Source: Leifsonia sp. ZF2019
Lineage (GTDB): Bacteria; Actinomycetota; Actinomycetes; Actinomycetales; Microbacteriaceae
DNA: 64,000 nucleotides
Assembly: GCF_019924635.1 (NCBI RefSeq)
Contig: NZ_CP065037.1
Coordinates: forward strand, 310,001 to 374,000
Reading direction: 5' to 3'
Shown here in pieces: positions 52,611 through 61,121 of the stretch (within the stretch, counting starts at the first letter, position 1; the number at the start of each line of letters is the position of its first letter). The notes under the pieces are model-generated. The model searched no databases, was not told where the DNA came from, and saw only the letters and a program-made list of their open reading frames with translations. The position numbers were made by a program, and so were the translations under genes.

Positions 52611-52647
52611 GTGATCGATCCTCCCGCAACCGATCATGCCACAAGCT

Positions 52648-52705
52648 AATACGTATTTGCACTGAGGCGAAGGGTGGAGCTATGCTCGGAACCCCAATAC
52701 GTATT
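52648..52705. promoter_or_regulatory. Paired AATACGTATT operators and binding-protein promoter
   Basis: Perfect palindromes at 52648-52657 and 52696-52705. Between them are a -35 TTGCAC (52657-52662), an 18-bp spacer and a -10 TATGCT (52681-52686) for the plus-strand operon. One operator touches the -35 and the other covers the region just after the start. Confidence 0.7.
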
Positions 52706-52756
52706 AGTCCGGCCGTAGCCTCGCTGCGGCCTCGACGCTCAGAGAGGAGCGGACGG

Positions 52757-54160
52757 ATGACCAGCACCTTTGGAACGGCCATTGACCGTCGCACTTTGAT
52801 CAAAATCGGCGGCGCGGGCCTCGCGCTGACCGGCCTGGCCTCGTTGGCCGCCTGCTCCACCGGCGGCGGAGGCGGGACGAACGCATCGGGCACCATCAAG
52901 ATGCTCTACTTCGGAGACCAGAAGGCGGCGACGGCCCTGCAGAACACCCTGCAGCCGCAGATCAAGAAGCTCGACAAGAACGCGAAGCTCGAGGTGACCG
53001 CCATCAACGGCACCGACTGGAACGACTTCCTCGCGAAGGTGCTCACCCAGATCGCCGCCGGCGCGGCGCCCGACCTGGTGAGCGTCGCGACCGAGGGCCT
53101 CCAGCTCATGGCGTCCAAGGACCTCCTGATCCCCCTGGACAGCTACGTGACCAAGGACATGTCCTCGTTGCAGAGCTACTTCGACCAGATCCACCCCGCG
53201 CTCGTCGAGTCGATGATGTACCAGGGGCATCTGTACGAGCTTCCCGACAGCTTCAACGCCGGCAGCATGTTCTACAGCACGGAGCTGTTCCAGAAGGCCG
53301 GGCTCTCCCGTCCCGCCGACAACTGGACGATGGACGAGTTCCACACCTACGCGACCACCCTCAAGGGCCTCGGCGGCGACGTCAACGCCTTCGACTGGGT
53401 CGTACGGCTCTGGGGCAGCTGGACGTCGTTCCTCTACGCCAACAACGGCAACCTGCTGGAAGAGGGCAAGTACTCCGGCGGCGACTGGCTGTGGAACTCC
53501 GCCTTCAAGAACAACCCGGTCGGCGTGCACGGCCGCAAGGGCGGCTGGAAGTGGGGCACGCCCACGGCCAACTCAGAGGCCGCCATCGAGGCCCTCGAGT
53601 ACGTGGTCGACCTCCAGCGGTCCGGCCTCTCGCCCTCGCCCGACGTCGGAGGCGGCGCGACGCTGCAGGGCCTGTTCTCCACCGGCCGCATCGGCATGAC
53701 GATCGGCGGCGGGTTCTGGGCCGGCGGCCTGCACAACGCGGGCATGGCGGACGGGAGCTTCGACGTGCAGCGCTTCCCGACCTGGAAGAGCAACAAGTCG
53801 CTCTTCGGTGCGGGCGGCTACGGCATCTTCAACTCGTCCAAGAACAAGGACCTGGCGTGGGAGGTGGTGAAGATGATGGTCGAGCCCTCCACCTTCGACA
53901 TCATGTTCCCCGGAAACGTCACCACCCCCGGCCGCAAGGAGCTGCTGACGGCCGAGCGGTACAAGACGACCGGACCGGAGAACTGGGCGGTCTTCTACGA
54001 CCAGCTCGAGGGCTCGGTGCCGATCTCCGCGCCGCCGTACTACAACGCGCTGGCGACCGCGCTCAATCAGCGGACGACGCAGGCGATCTCGTCGGGTAAC
54101 GCCAAGGCGGCGCTCGACGGCATGCAGTCCGATTTCGAGAAGGCAGCGCAGGCGTCCTGA
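52757..54160 (+). CDS. Tat-dependent sugar-binding lipoprotein of the fructan importer
   Basis: 467 residues. ATG 52757 follows GAGGAG. The signal peptide has the twin-arginine motif D-R11-R12-T-L-I-K, then a hydrophobic run and the lipobox LAAC (Cys33): a lipoprotein sent through Tat, not Sec. The rest is a CUT1 solute-binding fold (IKMLYFGDQKAATALQNTL). It captures sucrose or fructooligosaccharides for the two permeases. The complete tatABC operon 2.7 kb away has related operators, so export of this protein seems to be built into the locus. Confidence 0.9.
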   Translation: MTSTFGTAIDRRTLIKIGGAGLALTGLASLAACSTGGGGGTNASGTIKMLYFGDQKAATALQNTLQPQIKKLDKNAKLEVTAINGTDWNDFLAKVLTQIAAGAAPDLVSVATEGLQLMASKDLLIPLDSYVTKDMSSLQSYFDQIHPALVESMMYQGHLYELPDSFNAGSMFYSTELFQKAGLSRPADNWTMDEFHTYATTLKGLGGDVNAFDWVVRLWGSWTSFLYANNGNLLEEGKYSGGDWLWNSAFKNNPVGVHGRKGGWKWGTPTANSEAAIEALEYVVDLQRSGLSPSPDVGGGATLQGLFSTGRIGMTIGGGFWAGGLHNAGMADGSFDVQRFPTWKSNKSLFGAGGYGIFNSSKNKDLAWEVVKMMVEPSTFDIMFPGNVTTPGRKELLTAERYKTTGPENWAVFYDQLEGSVPISAPPYYNALATALNQRTTQAISSGNAKAALDGMQSDFEKAAQAS

Positions 54161-55119
54161 TGGCTGTCCAGACCCAGGAGCGCCCGCGCGTGAATGGGGC
54201 GACCTCTCCTCGCCGTGCCGTCCGTCGCCCCGGAGTGCGACGGGCGGCCCGGCGGGAGGGCGCGTTCGGCTATTCGATGATCGGGCTCGCGGTGGCGTTC
54301 GTCGCCGTCTTCACGTTCATCCCGATCCTCGCCTCGCTCGGGCTTTCGTTCTTCTCGTGGGACGTCATCTCGCCTCCCAAGTTCGTCGGCGTCGCCAATT
54401 TCACCCGGCTGTTCAGCGACGGCTCGACCCTCGCCTCGTTCGGGGTGACGATCGTGCTGGCCATCGGCATCGTCGTGCTCCAGATCACGCTCGGTCTGCT
54501 GCTCGCGGTCCTCGTCAACAGCCGCAAGCGGAAGTCGACGAAGGTCTTCTTCCGAACAGCCTTCTATCTGCCGCTGCTGGCCTCCACCGCAGCCGTGTCG
54601 ATCTTCATGGGCTACCTGTTCGACGCGAAGTTCGGGCTGATCAACTACTACCTGACGCAGCTGGGGCTGCCGGAGGTGCCGTGGCTGACCAACCCGATGG
54701 CGGCGCAGATCACGATCATCCTGATCGTCGTCTGGCAGCAGGTCGGCTTCACCTTCGTGCTGTTCGTGGCCGCGCTGACGTCGGTCCCCCAGGAGGTCCA
54801 GGAGGCCGCGGCGATCGACGGGGCAGGGGCGTGGCGCACGCTCCTGCGGATCAAGATCCCGCTGATCAGCCCCACCATCCTGTTCGCCACGGTCGTGGCG
54901 ATGATCAACGCGATGCAGCTGTTCGATCAGCCGTTCATCATGACCAAGGGCGGCCCCGGCACGTCGACGACCACCGCGACGATCGCGATGTACCAGACCG
55001 GGTTCCAGAACCTGCAGTTCGGCTACGCGTCGGCGATCGCGATCCTGCTGCTGGTGATCATCCTCGTGCTGACCGGCATCCAATTCCTCGCCGCACGAAA
55101 GCTGGTGTTCTACCAATGA
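54160..55119 (+). CDS. Sugar ABC transporter permease (MalF-like) of the fructan importer
   Basis: A 319-residue inner-membrane permease; the ATG overlaps the binding-protein stop. A basic cytoplasmic tail of 38 residues comes first. The EAA loop is VQEAAAIDGAGAWRTLL. It is coupled to the next permease by ATGA. Confidence 0.92.
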   Translation: MAVQTQERPRVNGATSPRRAVRRPGVRRAARREGAFGYSMIGLAVAFVAVFTFIPILASLGLSFFSWDVISPPKFVGVANFTRLFSDGSTLASFGVTIVLAIGIVVLQITLGLLLAVLVNSRKRKSTKVFFRTAFYLPLLASTAAVSIFMGYLFDAKFGLINYYLTQLGLPEVPWLTNPMAAQITIILIVVWQQVGFTFVLFVAALTSVPQEVQEAAAIDGAGAWRTLLRIKIPLISPTILFATVVAMINAMQLFDQPFIMTKGGPGTSTTTATIAMYQTGFQNLQFGYASAIAILLLVIILVLTGIQFLAARKLVFYQ

Positions 55120-55991
55120 CCACAGATGTCGCTCCGAGCACCGCAGTCGTGCTCGGCCGTCGCCGGCGGCCGATCGTGAAGGTCGGCAGCATCGCCGGCA
55201 TGGTGCTGCTCATCCTCGCCGCGGTGTTCGCGCTCGGCCCGTTGCTCTGGACCCTGACCACCTCGCTGCGCACGCCGGCGGAGGCGTTCACCAACCCGCC
55301 GCAGTGGATCCCGACCAACCCCGACTTCAGCAACTACGCCGCCGTGTTCAACCAGATCCCGATCGGGCAGTTCTTCCTGAACAGCGTCGTCGTGACGGTG
55401 CTCATCGTGGTGGGCCAGACGATCACCTGCACCCTCTCCGGGTACGCGTTCGCGATGGTGTCGTTCCCCGGAAAGAACACGATCTTCGGCATCTTCCTGG
55501 CCACCATGATGGTGCCGCTGCAGACGATCATCATCCCGGTCTTCGTCATCGTGAAGACGATGGGCATCAGCGACTCGCTCGCATCGCTCATCATCCCGGC
55601 ACTGGGGAGCGCGTTCGGAACGTTCCTGATGCGGCAGTACTTCATGCAGATGCCGAGGGAGCTCGGCGAGGCGGCCCGCATCGACGGGGCGTCGCAGTGG
55701 GGTGTCTTCCGGCACGTCTACGCGCGAATGGCGTCACCGGCGATCGCGACCCTGGCCATCCTCAACTTCTCGGGATTCTGGGCCGAGTTCTACCGGCCGT
55801 TGATCTTCCTCCAGTCGCAGGGCAACTTCACGCTGCCGCTGGGGCTCGTCGGGCTCCAGGGCAACCTGGGCACCGGGTCGATCTCCGTGGTCCTGGCCGG
55901 AGTCATCCTCGCGATGATCCCCAGCGTTCTGCTCTTCATCTTCGCTCAGCGCTACTTCATCGAGGGCGTCACGGCCGGTTCGTTCCGGTGA
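55116..55991 (+). CDS. Sugar ABC transporter permease (MalG-like) of the fructan importer
   Basis: A 291-residue inner-membrane permease. The EAA loop is LGEAARIDGASQWGVFR, and the C-terminus QRYFIEGVTAGSFR is typical. ATG 55116 overlaps the previous stop. A 54-bp gap precedes the GH32 gene, probably in the same operon. Confidence 0.92.
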   Translation: MTTDVAPSTAVVLGRRRRPIVKVGSIAGMVLLILAAVFALGPLLWTLTTSLRTPAEAFTNPPQWIPTNPDFSNYAAVFNQIPIGQFFLNSVVVTVLIVVGQTITCTLSGYAFAMVSFPGKNTIFGIFLATMMVPLQTIIIPVFVIVKTMGISDSLASLIIPALGSAFGTFLMRQYFMQMPRELGEAARIDGASQWGVFRHVYARMASPAIATLAILNFSGFWAEFYRPLIFLQSQGNFTLPLGLVGLQGNLGTGSISVVLAGVILAMIPSVLLFIFAQRYFIEGVTAGSFR

Positions 55992-56045
55992 GCCTCCGCA
56001 CCGGCCTCATCGAGACGGCCGTCGAACAGAGAGACATGTGAACTC

Positions 56046-57410
56046 ATGCACGACCACCACCTTCCCCAATTCCACGTGCGCCTGCCGCGCGGCTACCTCA
56101 ACGACCCCAACGGACCGGTGGAGCTCGGCGGAACGACGCACCTGTACTTCCAGTCCCGCTCCTACGCCGAGATCGCGGTGCCGGTCGAATGGGGCCACGC
56201 GACGAGCGAGGACCTCGTGCACTGGACGCTGCAGCGGCCGGCCATGAGCCCCGTGCCGGGGGGCCTCGACTCGGACGGCTGCTGGTCGGGCAACACGGTG
56301 GTGGACGGAGAGAGCGTGCGGGCGTTCTACTCCGGGAAAGTGGAGCAGCGTCCCTATCAATCGGTGCTGACGGCGGTGTCGGACCGGGACGGCGCGAATT
56401 TCGGACCACCGGTCCAGGTGGTCGATGACCCGGCGCCCGAGGAGGGCGTCACGATGTTCCGCGATCCGTTCGTCTGGCGTGACGGCTCGAGGTGGCGAAT
56501 GGTGGTCGGGGCGGCGGGCCCCGACAACACGGCGAGCATGCGTCAGTACTGCTCCGCGGACGGGTCCTCCTGGGTGTTCGAGGGGGACCTGGCGCGGCTT
56601 CCGAGGACCGAGTTCGACGGCATCGACACGGGCGAAGGGTGGGAGTGCCCGCAGCTGATCGCGGTTGACGGTCGCGAGATCGCGATCGTCTCATCGTGGT
56701 CGCACGAGCACGGTCCGGGGGCCGTCCTGGCCTTCCCGATCGATGCGAGTCCGGCTCCTCGCCGGGTTGACGACGGTCACAACTTCTACGCAGCATCCGT
56801 GATGCGTGAGAGCTCGTACGGGCAGGTGCTCTTCGGCTGGATCACCGAGGGGAGAGGCGCAGCGGAGTGGCAGACGGCCGGCTGGGCCGGAGCGATATCG
56901 CTCCCGCGTCGCGCCTGGCTCGACGGCGACCAACTGTGCAGCGAGCCCCACCCTGCTGTCGCGCGCCTCCGCGCCGACTCCGGTCGTCCCGCGAGCGGTG
57001 CGACGGTCGGCGCCCAGGTGGAGATCATGGTCCCTGCCGTCTCGGGAACAGTGCGACTTCAGTATGACGAGGGTCACTGGCTCGACATCGTCGTGGATCT
57101 CGACGCAGACACGCTCACACTCGATCGCAGCGCGGCAGGTGGAGAATCCGGCGCCCGTGCGGAGACGGCCATGAGCACGCGAGCGTTCAGCGACCGCACG
57201 GACTGGGCAGCGCGGATCTTTCTCGACGGATCGGTCATCGAGGTCTTCACGAGCGCTGGGCGCTCGATCACCAGCCGGGTCTACCCGACGACGCCGCCTC
57301 CGTGGCACGTCCACGCGCCGGTCGGTGCGGTCGTCTGGGATCTCGCGAGATCGATCTCCTCTGCGCACGAGCGGGAGATCGTCCGGGTGGAAGCGGTCAC
57401 GGTCCGCTAG
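56046..57410 (+). CDS. Cytoplasmic GH32 beta-fructofuranosidase
   Basis: A 454-residue enzyme without a signal peptide. Canonical GH32: nucleophile Asp20 in YLNDPNG, RDP at Asp140 (MFRDPFVW), acid/base Glu200 in GWECPQL, then the beta-sandwich. It would hydrolyse imported sucrose or fructooligosaccharides to fructose for the PfkB kinase. Only a weak ribosome site is seen (GAGAGA). Last gene of the importer operon, ended by a clear terminator. Confidence 0.92.
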   Translation: MHDHHLPQFHVRLPRGYLNDPNGPVELGGTTHLYFQSRSYAEIAVPVEWGHATSEDLVHWTLQRPAMSPVPGGLDSDGCWSGNTVVDGESVRAFYSGKVEQRPYQSVLTAVSDRDGANFGPPVQVVDDPAPEEGVTMFRDPFVWRDGSRWRMVVGAAGPDNTASMRQYCSADGSSWVFEGDLARLPRTEFDGIDTGEGWECPQLIAVDGREIAIVSSWSHEHGPGAVLAFPIDASPAPRRVDDGHNFYAASVMRESSYGQVLFGWITEGRGAAEWQTAGWAGAISLPRRAWLDGDQLCSEPHPAVARLRADSGRPASGATVGAQVEIMVPAVSGTVRLQYDEGHWLDIVVDLDADTLTLDRSAAGGESGARAETAMSTRAFSDRTDWAARIFLDGSVIEVFTSAGRSITSRVYPTTPPPWHVHAPVGAVVWDLARSISSAHEREIVRVEAVTVR

Positions 57411-57449
57411 AAGTCGCGTCGGGCTTCGAATCTCTCTCCCGCCGATCGA

Positions 57450-57482
57450 AACCCCCGGAGATCCCTGAGATCTCCGGGGGTT
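57450..57482 (+). terminator. Strong hairpin terminator
   Basis: A perfect 14-bp stem, AACCCCCGGAGATC and its complement, with loop CCTGA, followed by TTCTCCTG. It lies 40 bp past the GH32 stop. Confidence 0.8.
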
Positions 57483-57611
57483 CTCCTGTGGCGGAAGACA
57501 GGCCTGCCCACCTCCGAAGGTCGTGCGTCGAAACACAGTGTCACGCACGCTCGACGTGGGTTGCGATCTCCCGCATCCTGGTGCGCACCCCCGAACCCCA
57601 GGAGTCTTCAC

Positions 57612-59249
57612 ATGCGTCCACGCCTCGTCCGTCCACTCGGCGCCGTCGCCGTCCTCACCGCAGCCGCGCTCACCTTGTCCGCTTGCGCGGGCGGGTCCGA
57701 TGCCGCGTCCGGCGGGCAGAAGGTCACCGGCGGCACCATCGTCTACGCGCACCAGCAGGAGCCCGCGTGCGTGTTCGGCGGGTGGATCGAGCAGGCCTAC
57801 CTGTCCTATCAGGTCCTCGACAACCTGACCTCCCTGGACGAGGACCACAAGGTCGTGCCGTGGCTCGCGACATCGTGGAAGCAGTCCGACGACGGGCTCG
57901 TCTGGACCTTCGACCTGAAGAAGGGCGTGAAGTTCACCGACGGCACCCCGCTCACCGCGGCGGCGGTGGCGTACAACTTCGACTACTGGGTGAAGGGCGG
58001 CAACAGCACCGCGAAGGTCTGGCTCGACGGCTACTTCGCAGACGCCAAGGCGATCGACGACACGACGCTGCAGATCGACCTCTCCCGGCCGTATCCGCGC
58101 CTGGCGGACAACCTGACCCAGGGCTATTTCGGCATCCAGTCGCAGCACGCGCTGGAGACACGCACCCAGGAGCAGAACTGCGAGGCGCCGATCGGCTCCG
58201 GCGCGTTCATCGTGGACAAGTGGAACCGCGGGCAGGACATCATCCTGAAGAAGAACAAGGACTACACGTCGCCGCCGGCGAACGCGAAGCACACCGGCCC
58301 GGCGTACGTCGACGAGATCGACTGGAAGTTCGTCGCCGACCCGACCACCCGCGTCGCGGCTCTGCAGGGCGGCCAGGTGGATGCGATCTACGATGTACCG
58401 GCCGTGCAGTGGGACACGCTGAAGAACGCCGGCTACCAGCTCGAGAAGTACGTGACGGCGGGCCGTCCGCAGCAGATCAGCTTCAACACCCAGAAGGGCC
58501 CGTTCACCGACGAGAAGGTGCGGCAGGCGTTCGCCTACAGCCTCGACCGCTCGTCGATCGTCGACACGATCGGCCGCGGAGTCATCCCGGCCGAAGGCAA
58601 CGGCGGCGTCAGCCAGGCGACGCCGGGCTACAGCACGAAGGCCGCCGACTGGTACTCGCAGGACACCGCGAAGGCCGACCAGCTGCTCGACGCGGCGGGA
58701 TGGACCCGCAGCGGCAGCACGGGCGTGCGCGAGAAGGACGGCGCGAAGCTGGCCGTGAAGCTGCCGTACGGCGCCGGCTCGATCATCAACGCGGACGGTG
58801 CGGCGATCCTGCAGGGCGTGAAGGAGCAGGCCGCGAAGGTCGGCTTCGACGTCGAGCTCGTCCCGGTCCCGCAGAGCGAGTTCTTCTCGGGCAAGTACTC
58901 GACGCCCGACTCGTACGACCTCTCGGCCGGCTACTGGACGGCCGTGACCGCGGGCATCCTCTACATCAACTGGCGGCCCTCCACGGCGGACGACCCGAAC
59001 TACGCGAACTCGGCCTTCTACAACGACGACACCCTCGCGCAGTACATCCTCGACGGCAACTCGGCATCGACCGTGGACGCACAGAACGCCTCCTACGAGA
59101 AGGCACAGGAGTACATCGCCGAGCATGCCCTGTCCATCGGCGTCTACGACCGTCTGAGCACGCTCGCCGTCTCCACCAAGCTCCGCGACGTCTGGCAGGA
59201 GCACGCACAGGGAGGGCCGACGTTCTATGACGCCTACTTCGTCAAGTGA
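57612..59249 (+). CDS. Family-5 (peptide/nickel-type) substrate-binding lipoprotein
   Basis: 545 residues. ATG 57612 follows AGGAG. The signal peptide ends at the lipobox LSAC; then the SBP_bac_5 fold (GLVWTFDLKKGVKFTDGTPL; EKVRQAFAYSLDRSSI). It binds a small peptide, metal chelate or other ligand at the cell surface. The next gene starts 23 bp inside its end. The nearby flavin monooxygenase suggests a substrate that the cell oxidises, such as an organosulfur compound (inference). Confidence 0.9.
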   Translation: MRPRLVRPLGAVAVLTAAALTLSACAGGSDAASGGQKVTGGTIVYAHQQEPACVFGGWIEQAYLSYQVLDNLTSLDEDHKVVPWLATSWKQSDDGLVWTFDLKKGVKFTDGTPLTAAAVAYNFDYWVKGGNSTAKVWLDGYFADAKAIDDTTLQIDLSRPYPRLADNLTQGYFGIQSQHALETRTQEQNCEAPIGSGAFIVDKWNRGQDIILKKNKDYTSPPANAKHTGPAYVDEIDWKFVADPTTRVAALQGGQVDAIYDVPAVQWDTLKNAGYQLEKYVTAGRPQQISFNTQKGPFTDEKVRQAFAYSLDRSSIVDTIGRGVIPAEGNGGVSQATPGYSTKAADWYSQDTAKADQLLDAAGWTRSGSTGVREKDGAKLAVKLPYGAGSIINADGAAILQGVKEQAAKVGFDVELVPVPQSEFFSGKYSTPDSYDLSAGYWTAVTAGILYINWRPSTADDPNYANSAFYNDDTLAQYILDGNSASTVDAQNASYEKAQEYIAEHALSIGVYDRLSTLAVSTKLRDVWQEHAQGGPTFYDAYFVK

Positions 59250-60264
59250 GCTGACCGCCGCACCCGGCGGACAGACCCCCGCGGGGCCGATCACGCAGAA
59301 CGCGGTCCGGCCCCGCCGGGGACGGGCGATCGGCCTCACCCTCCTCACGAAGGTCGGCGCCGCGATCGTCGTGCTGTGGGGTGCCGCCACCGTCGCCTTC
59401 TTCGCGCAGCTCGCCCTCCCGGGCGACCGTGCCACCACCATCCTCAACATCCGGGCGGGTCAGGCCCAGGTGCGCACTCCGGCGGAGCTGGCGCAGATCA
59501 ACGAGCAGTACGGCCTGACCCGGCCGGTCATCGTCCAGTACGTCGACTACCTGCGCGGACTGGTCTCGGGTGACTTCGGCAACTCGTATCAGCAGTATCG
59601 CCCCGTGACCGCGATCATCGGCGAGCAGATCGGCAACACGCTGACCCTCTCGATGATCGCGATCGCGTTCGCCTGGCTGATCATGGTCGTCTGGGTGACG
59701 CTCACCGCCGGTCGCGGCCCGCGTCTGGGAGCGGTCGGGTCGACCGTCGACGTCGTCACCGCGGGGCTTCCCGCGTACTGGCTGGGCATCATCCTGCTCC
59801 TCGTCTTCGGCCTCGGTCTGCACTGGTTCCCGATCATCAGCGGGACCTCGGCCGCCGGCATCGTGCTCCCGGCGCTGACGCTCGCCATCCCGCTCGCCGG
59901 ATTCATGGCCCAAAGCGTCCGGACCGAGTTCGAGCGTTCGCTCGATCAGCCCCTCGTCCTCTCGGCCCGGATGCGAGGGATGGGCGAGTGGGGCATCCGC
60001 CTGCGCCACGTGCTCCGCCACGCTGTCATCCCGGCGGTGACGCTGTCGGGGTGGGCGCTCGGCGCGACCCTCTCCGGCGCGGTCATCGTCGAATCGATCT
60101 ACTCCCGACCAGGGATCGGGACGGTGCTCGTGAGCGCCGTCAACTCGCAGGACCTGCCGGTCGTCACCGGAATCGTCACCCTCGTGGCCGTCGTCTATGT
60201 GATCGCCAACCTCATCGTGGACGTCGTCTACACCGTCATCGACCCCCGCCTGGAGCTGTCATGA
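59227..60264 (+). CDS. DppB-like ABC transporter permease
   Basis: A 345-residue inner-membrane permease of the peptide/nickel type, with the family's large external loop (GDRATTILNIRAGQAQVRTP...YGLTRPVIVQYVDYL) and C-terminal PRLELS. Overlaps the binding-protein gene in another frame and is coupled to the next by ATGA. Confidence 0.9.
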   Translation: MTPTSSSELTAAPGGQTPAGPITQNAVRPRRGRAIGLTLLTKVGAAIVVLWGAATVAFFAQLALPGDRATTILNIRAGQAQVRTPAELAQINEQYGLTRPVIVQYVDYLRGLVSGDFGNSYQQYRPVTAIIGEQIGNTLTLSMIAIAFAWLIMVVWVTLTAGRGPRLGAVGSTVDVVTAGLPAYWLGIILLLVFGLGLHWFPIISGTSAAGIVLPALTLAIPLAGFMAQSVRTEFERSLDQPLVLSARMRGMGEWGIRLRHVLRHAVIPAVTLSGWALGATLSGAVIVESIYSRPGIGTVLVSAVNSQDLPVVTGIVTLVAVVYVIANLIVDVVYTVIDPRLELS

Positions 60265-61121
60265 CCACCCTCACCAGTGCTCCCGGGCGCACGACGGTCG
60301 CCTCGCGGCTCGCGCGCGTCCCCTGGGGGCTCGCCGTCGCGATCGCGTTCGCCGTGCTCCTGGTCGTCGCGGTCGTCGCGCCGGAAGCGCTGACCACGCA
60401 CCTGCCGACGGCGATCGACTACCAGGCCGCGCTGCAACCGCCGAGCCTGGCCCACCCCTTCGGGACGGACGAATCCGGCCGGGATCTGTACACGCGTGTC
60501 GTCTGGGGCGCGCGCGACTCGCTCACGATCGGGGTCGGAGCCGCCGCGCTCGGAGTCGGCCTCGCCCTGGTGCTCGGTTCGCTCGCGGCACTCGGGGTCA
60601 AGCCGGTCGCCGTCGTGATCGACCGGCTCGTGGAGGTGCTCTTCGCCTTCCCTGCGCTGCTGCTGGCGTTGCTGCTCATCGCGATCGCAGGGCCGAGCGC
60701 CGCGACCCAGGTGCTCGCCGTCGGCATCGGAACCGCACCCGGTTACGCCCGGATGATCCGCGGGCAGATCCTCGCGGCGCGCGGGTCCGGATATGTCGAG
60801 GCCGCGACGGCCCTCGGCCACTCGCGGTGGCGGATCATCCGCGCCCACATCCTGCCGAACGCCCTGCGCCCGCTGGTCGCCGTGTTCGCCCTGTCGATCG
60901 GGCAGTCGATCGTCTGGGCGTCGAGTCTGTCGTTCCTCGGGCTCGGTGTCGCCCCGCCGGCGTCCGAGTGGGGAGCGCTGCTCGATGCCGGCCGGCAGTA
61001 CGTCACGACGGCGTGGTGGCTCATCGTCATCCCCGGCCTGGTCATCGTCGCCGTGGCGCTGGCCGCGACCACGATCGGGCGGCATATCCAGGCACGGCTC
61101 GAGAAGGGAGAGCGGTCATGA
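60261..61121 (+). CDS. DppC-like ABC transporter permease
   Basis: A 286-residue inner-membrane permease. HPFGTDESGRDLYTRVVWGA is the classic DppC/OppC signature, and EAATALGHSRWRIIRAHILPN is the ATPase-docking loop. ATGA overlaps at both ends. Confidence 0.92.
   Translation: MTTLTSAPGRTTVASRLARVPWGLAVAIAFAVLLVVAVVAPEALTTHLPTAIDYQAALQPPSLAHPFGTDESGRDLYTRVVWGARDSLTIGVGAAALGVGLALVLGSLAALGVKPVAVVIDRLVEVLFAFPALLLALLLIAIAGPSAATQVLAVGIGTAPGYARMIRGQILAARGSGYVEAATALGHSRWRIIRAHILPNALRPLVAVFALSIGQSIVWASSLSFLGLGVAPPASEWGALLDAGRQYVTTAWWLIVIPGLVIVAVALAATTIGRHIQARLEKGERS

Noticed and set aside
57483..57611. Possible SAM or other riboswitch ahead of the binding-protein/monooxygenase operon
   Set aside because: I looked for the conserved SAM-I core and saw none; the only strong structure nearby is the terminator of the previous operon.
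56691..59450. A 919-codon minus-strand frame opposite GH32 and the family-5 binding protein
   Set aside because: Low-complexity Arg/Val composition, spans two real genes and a strong terminator, no motifs.
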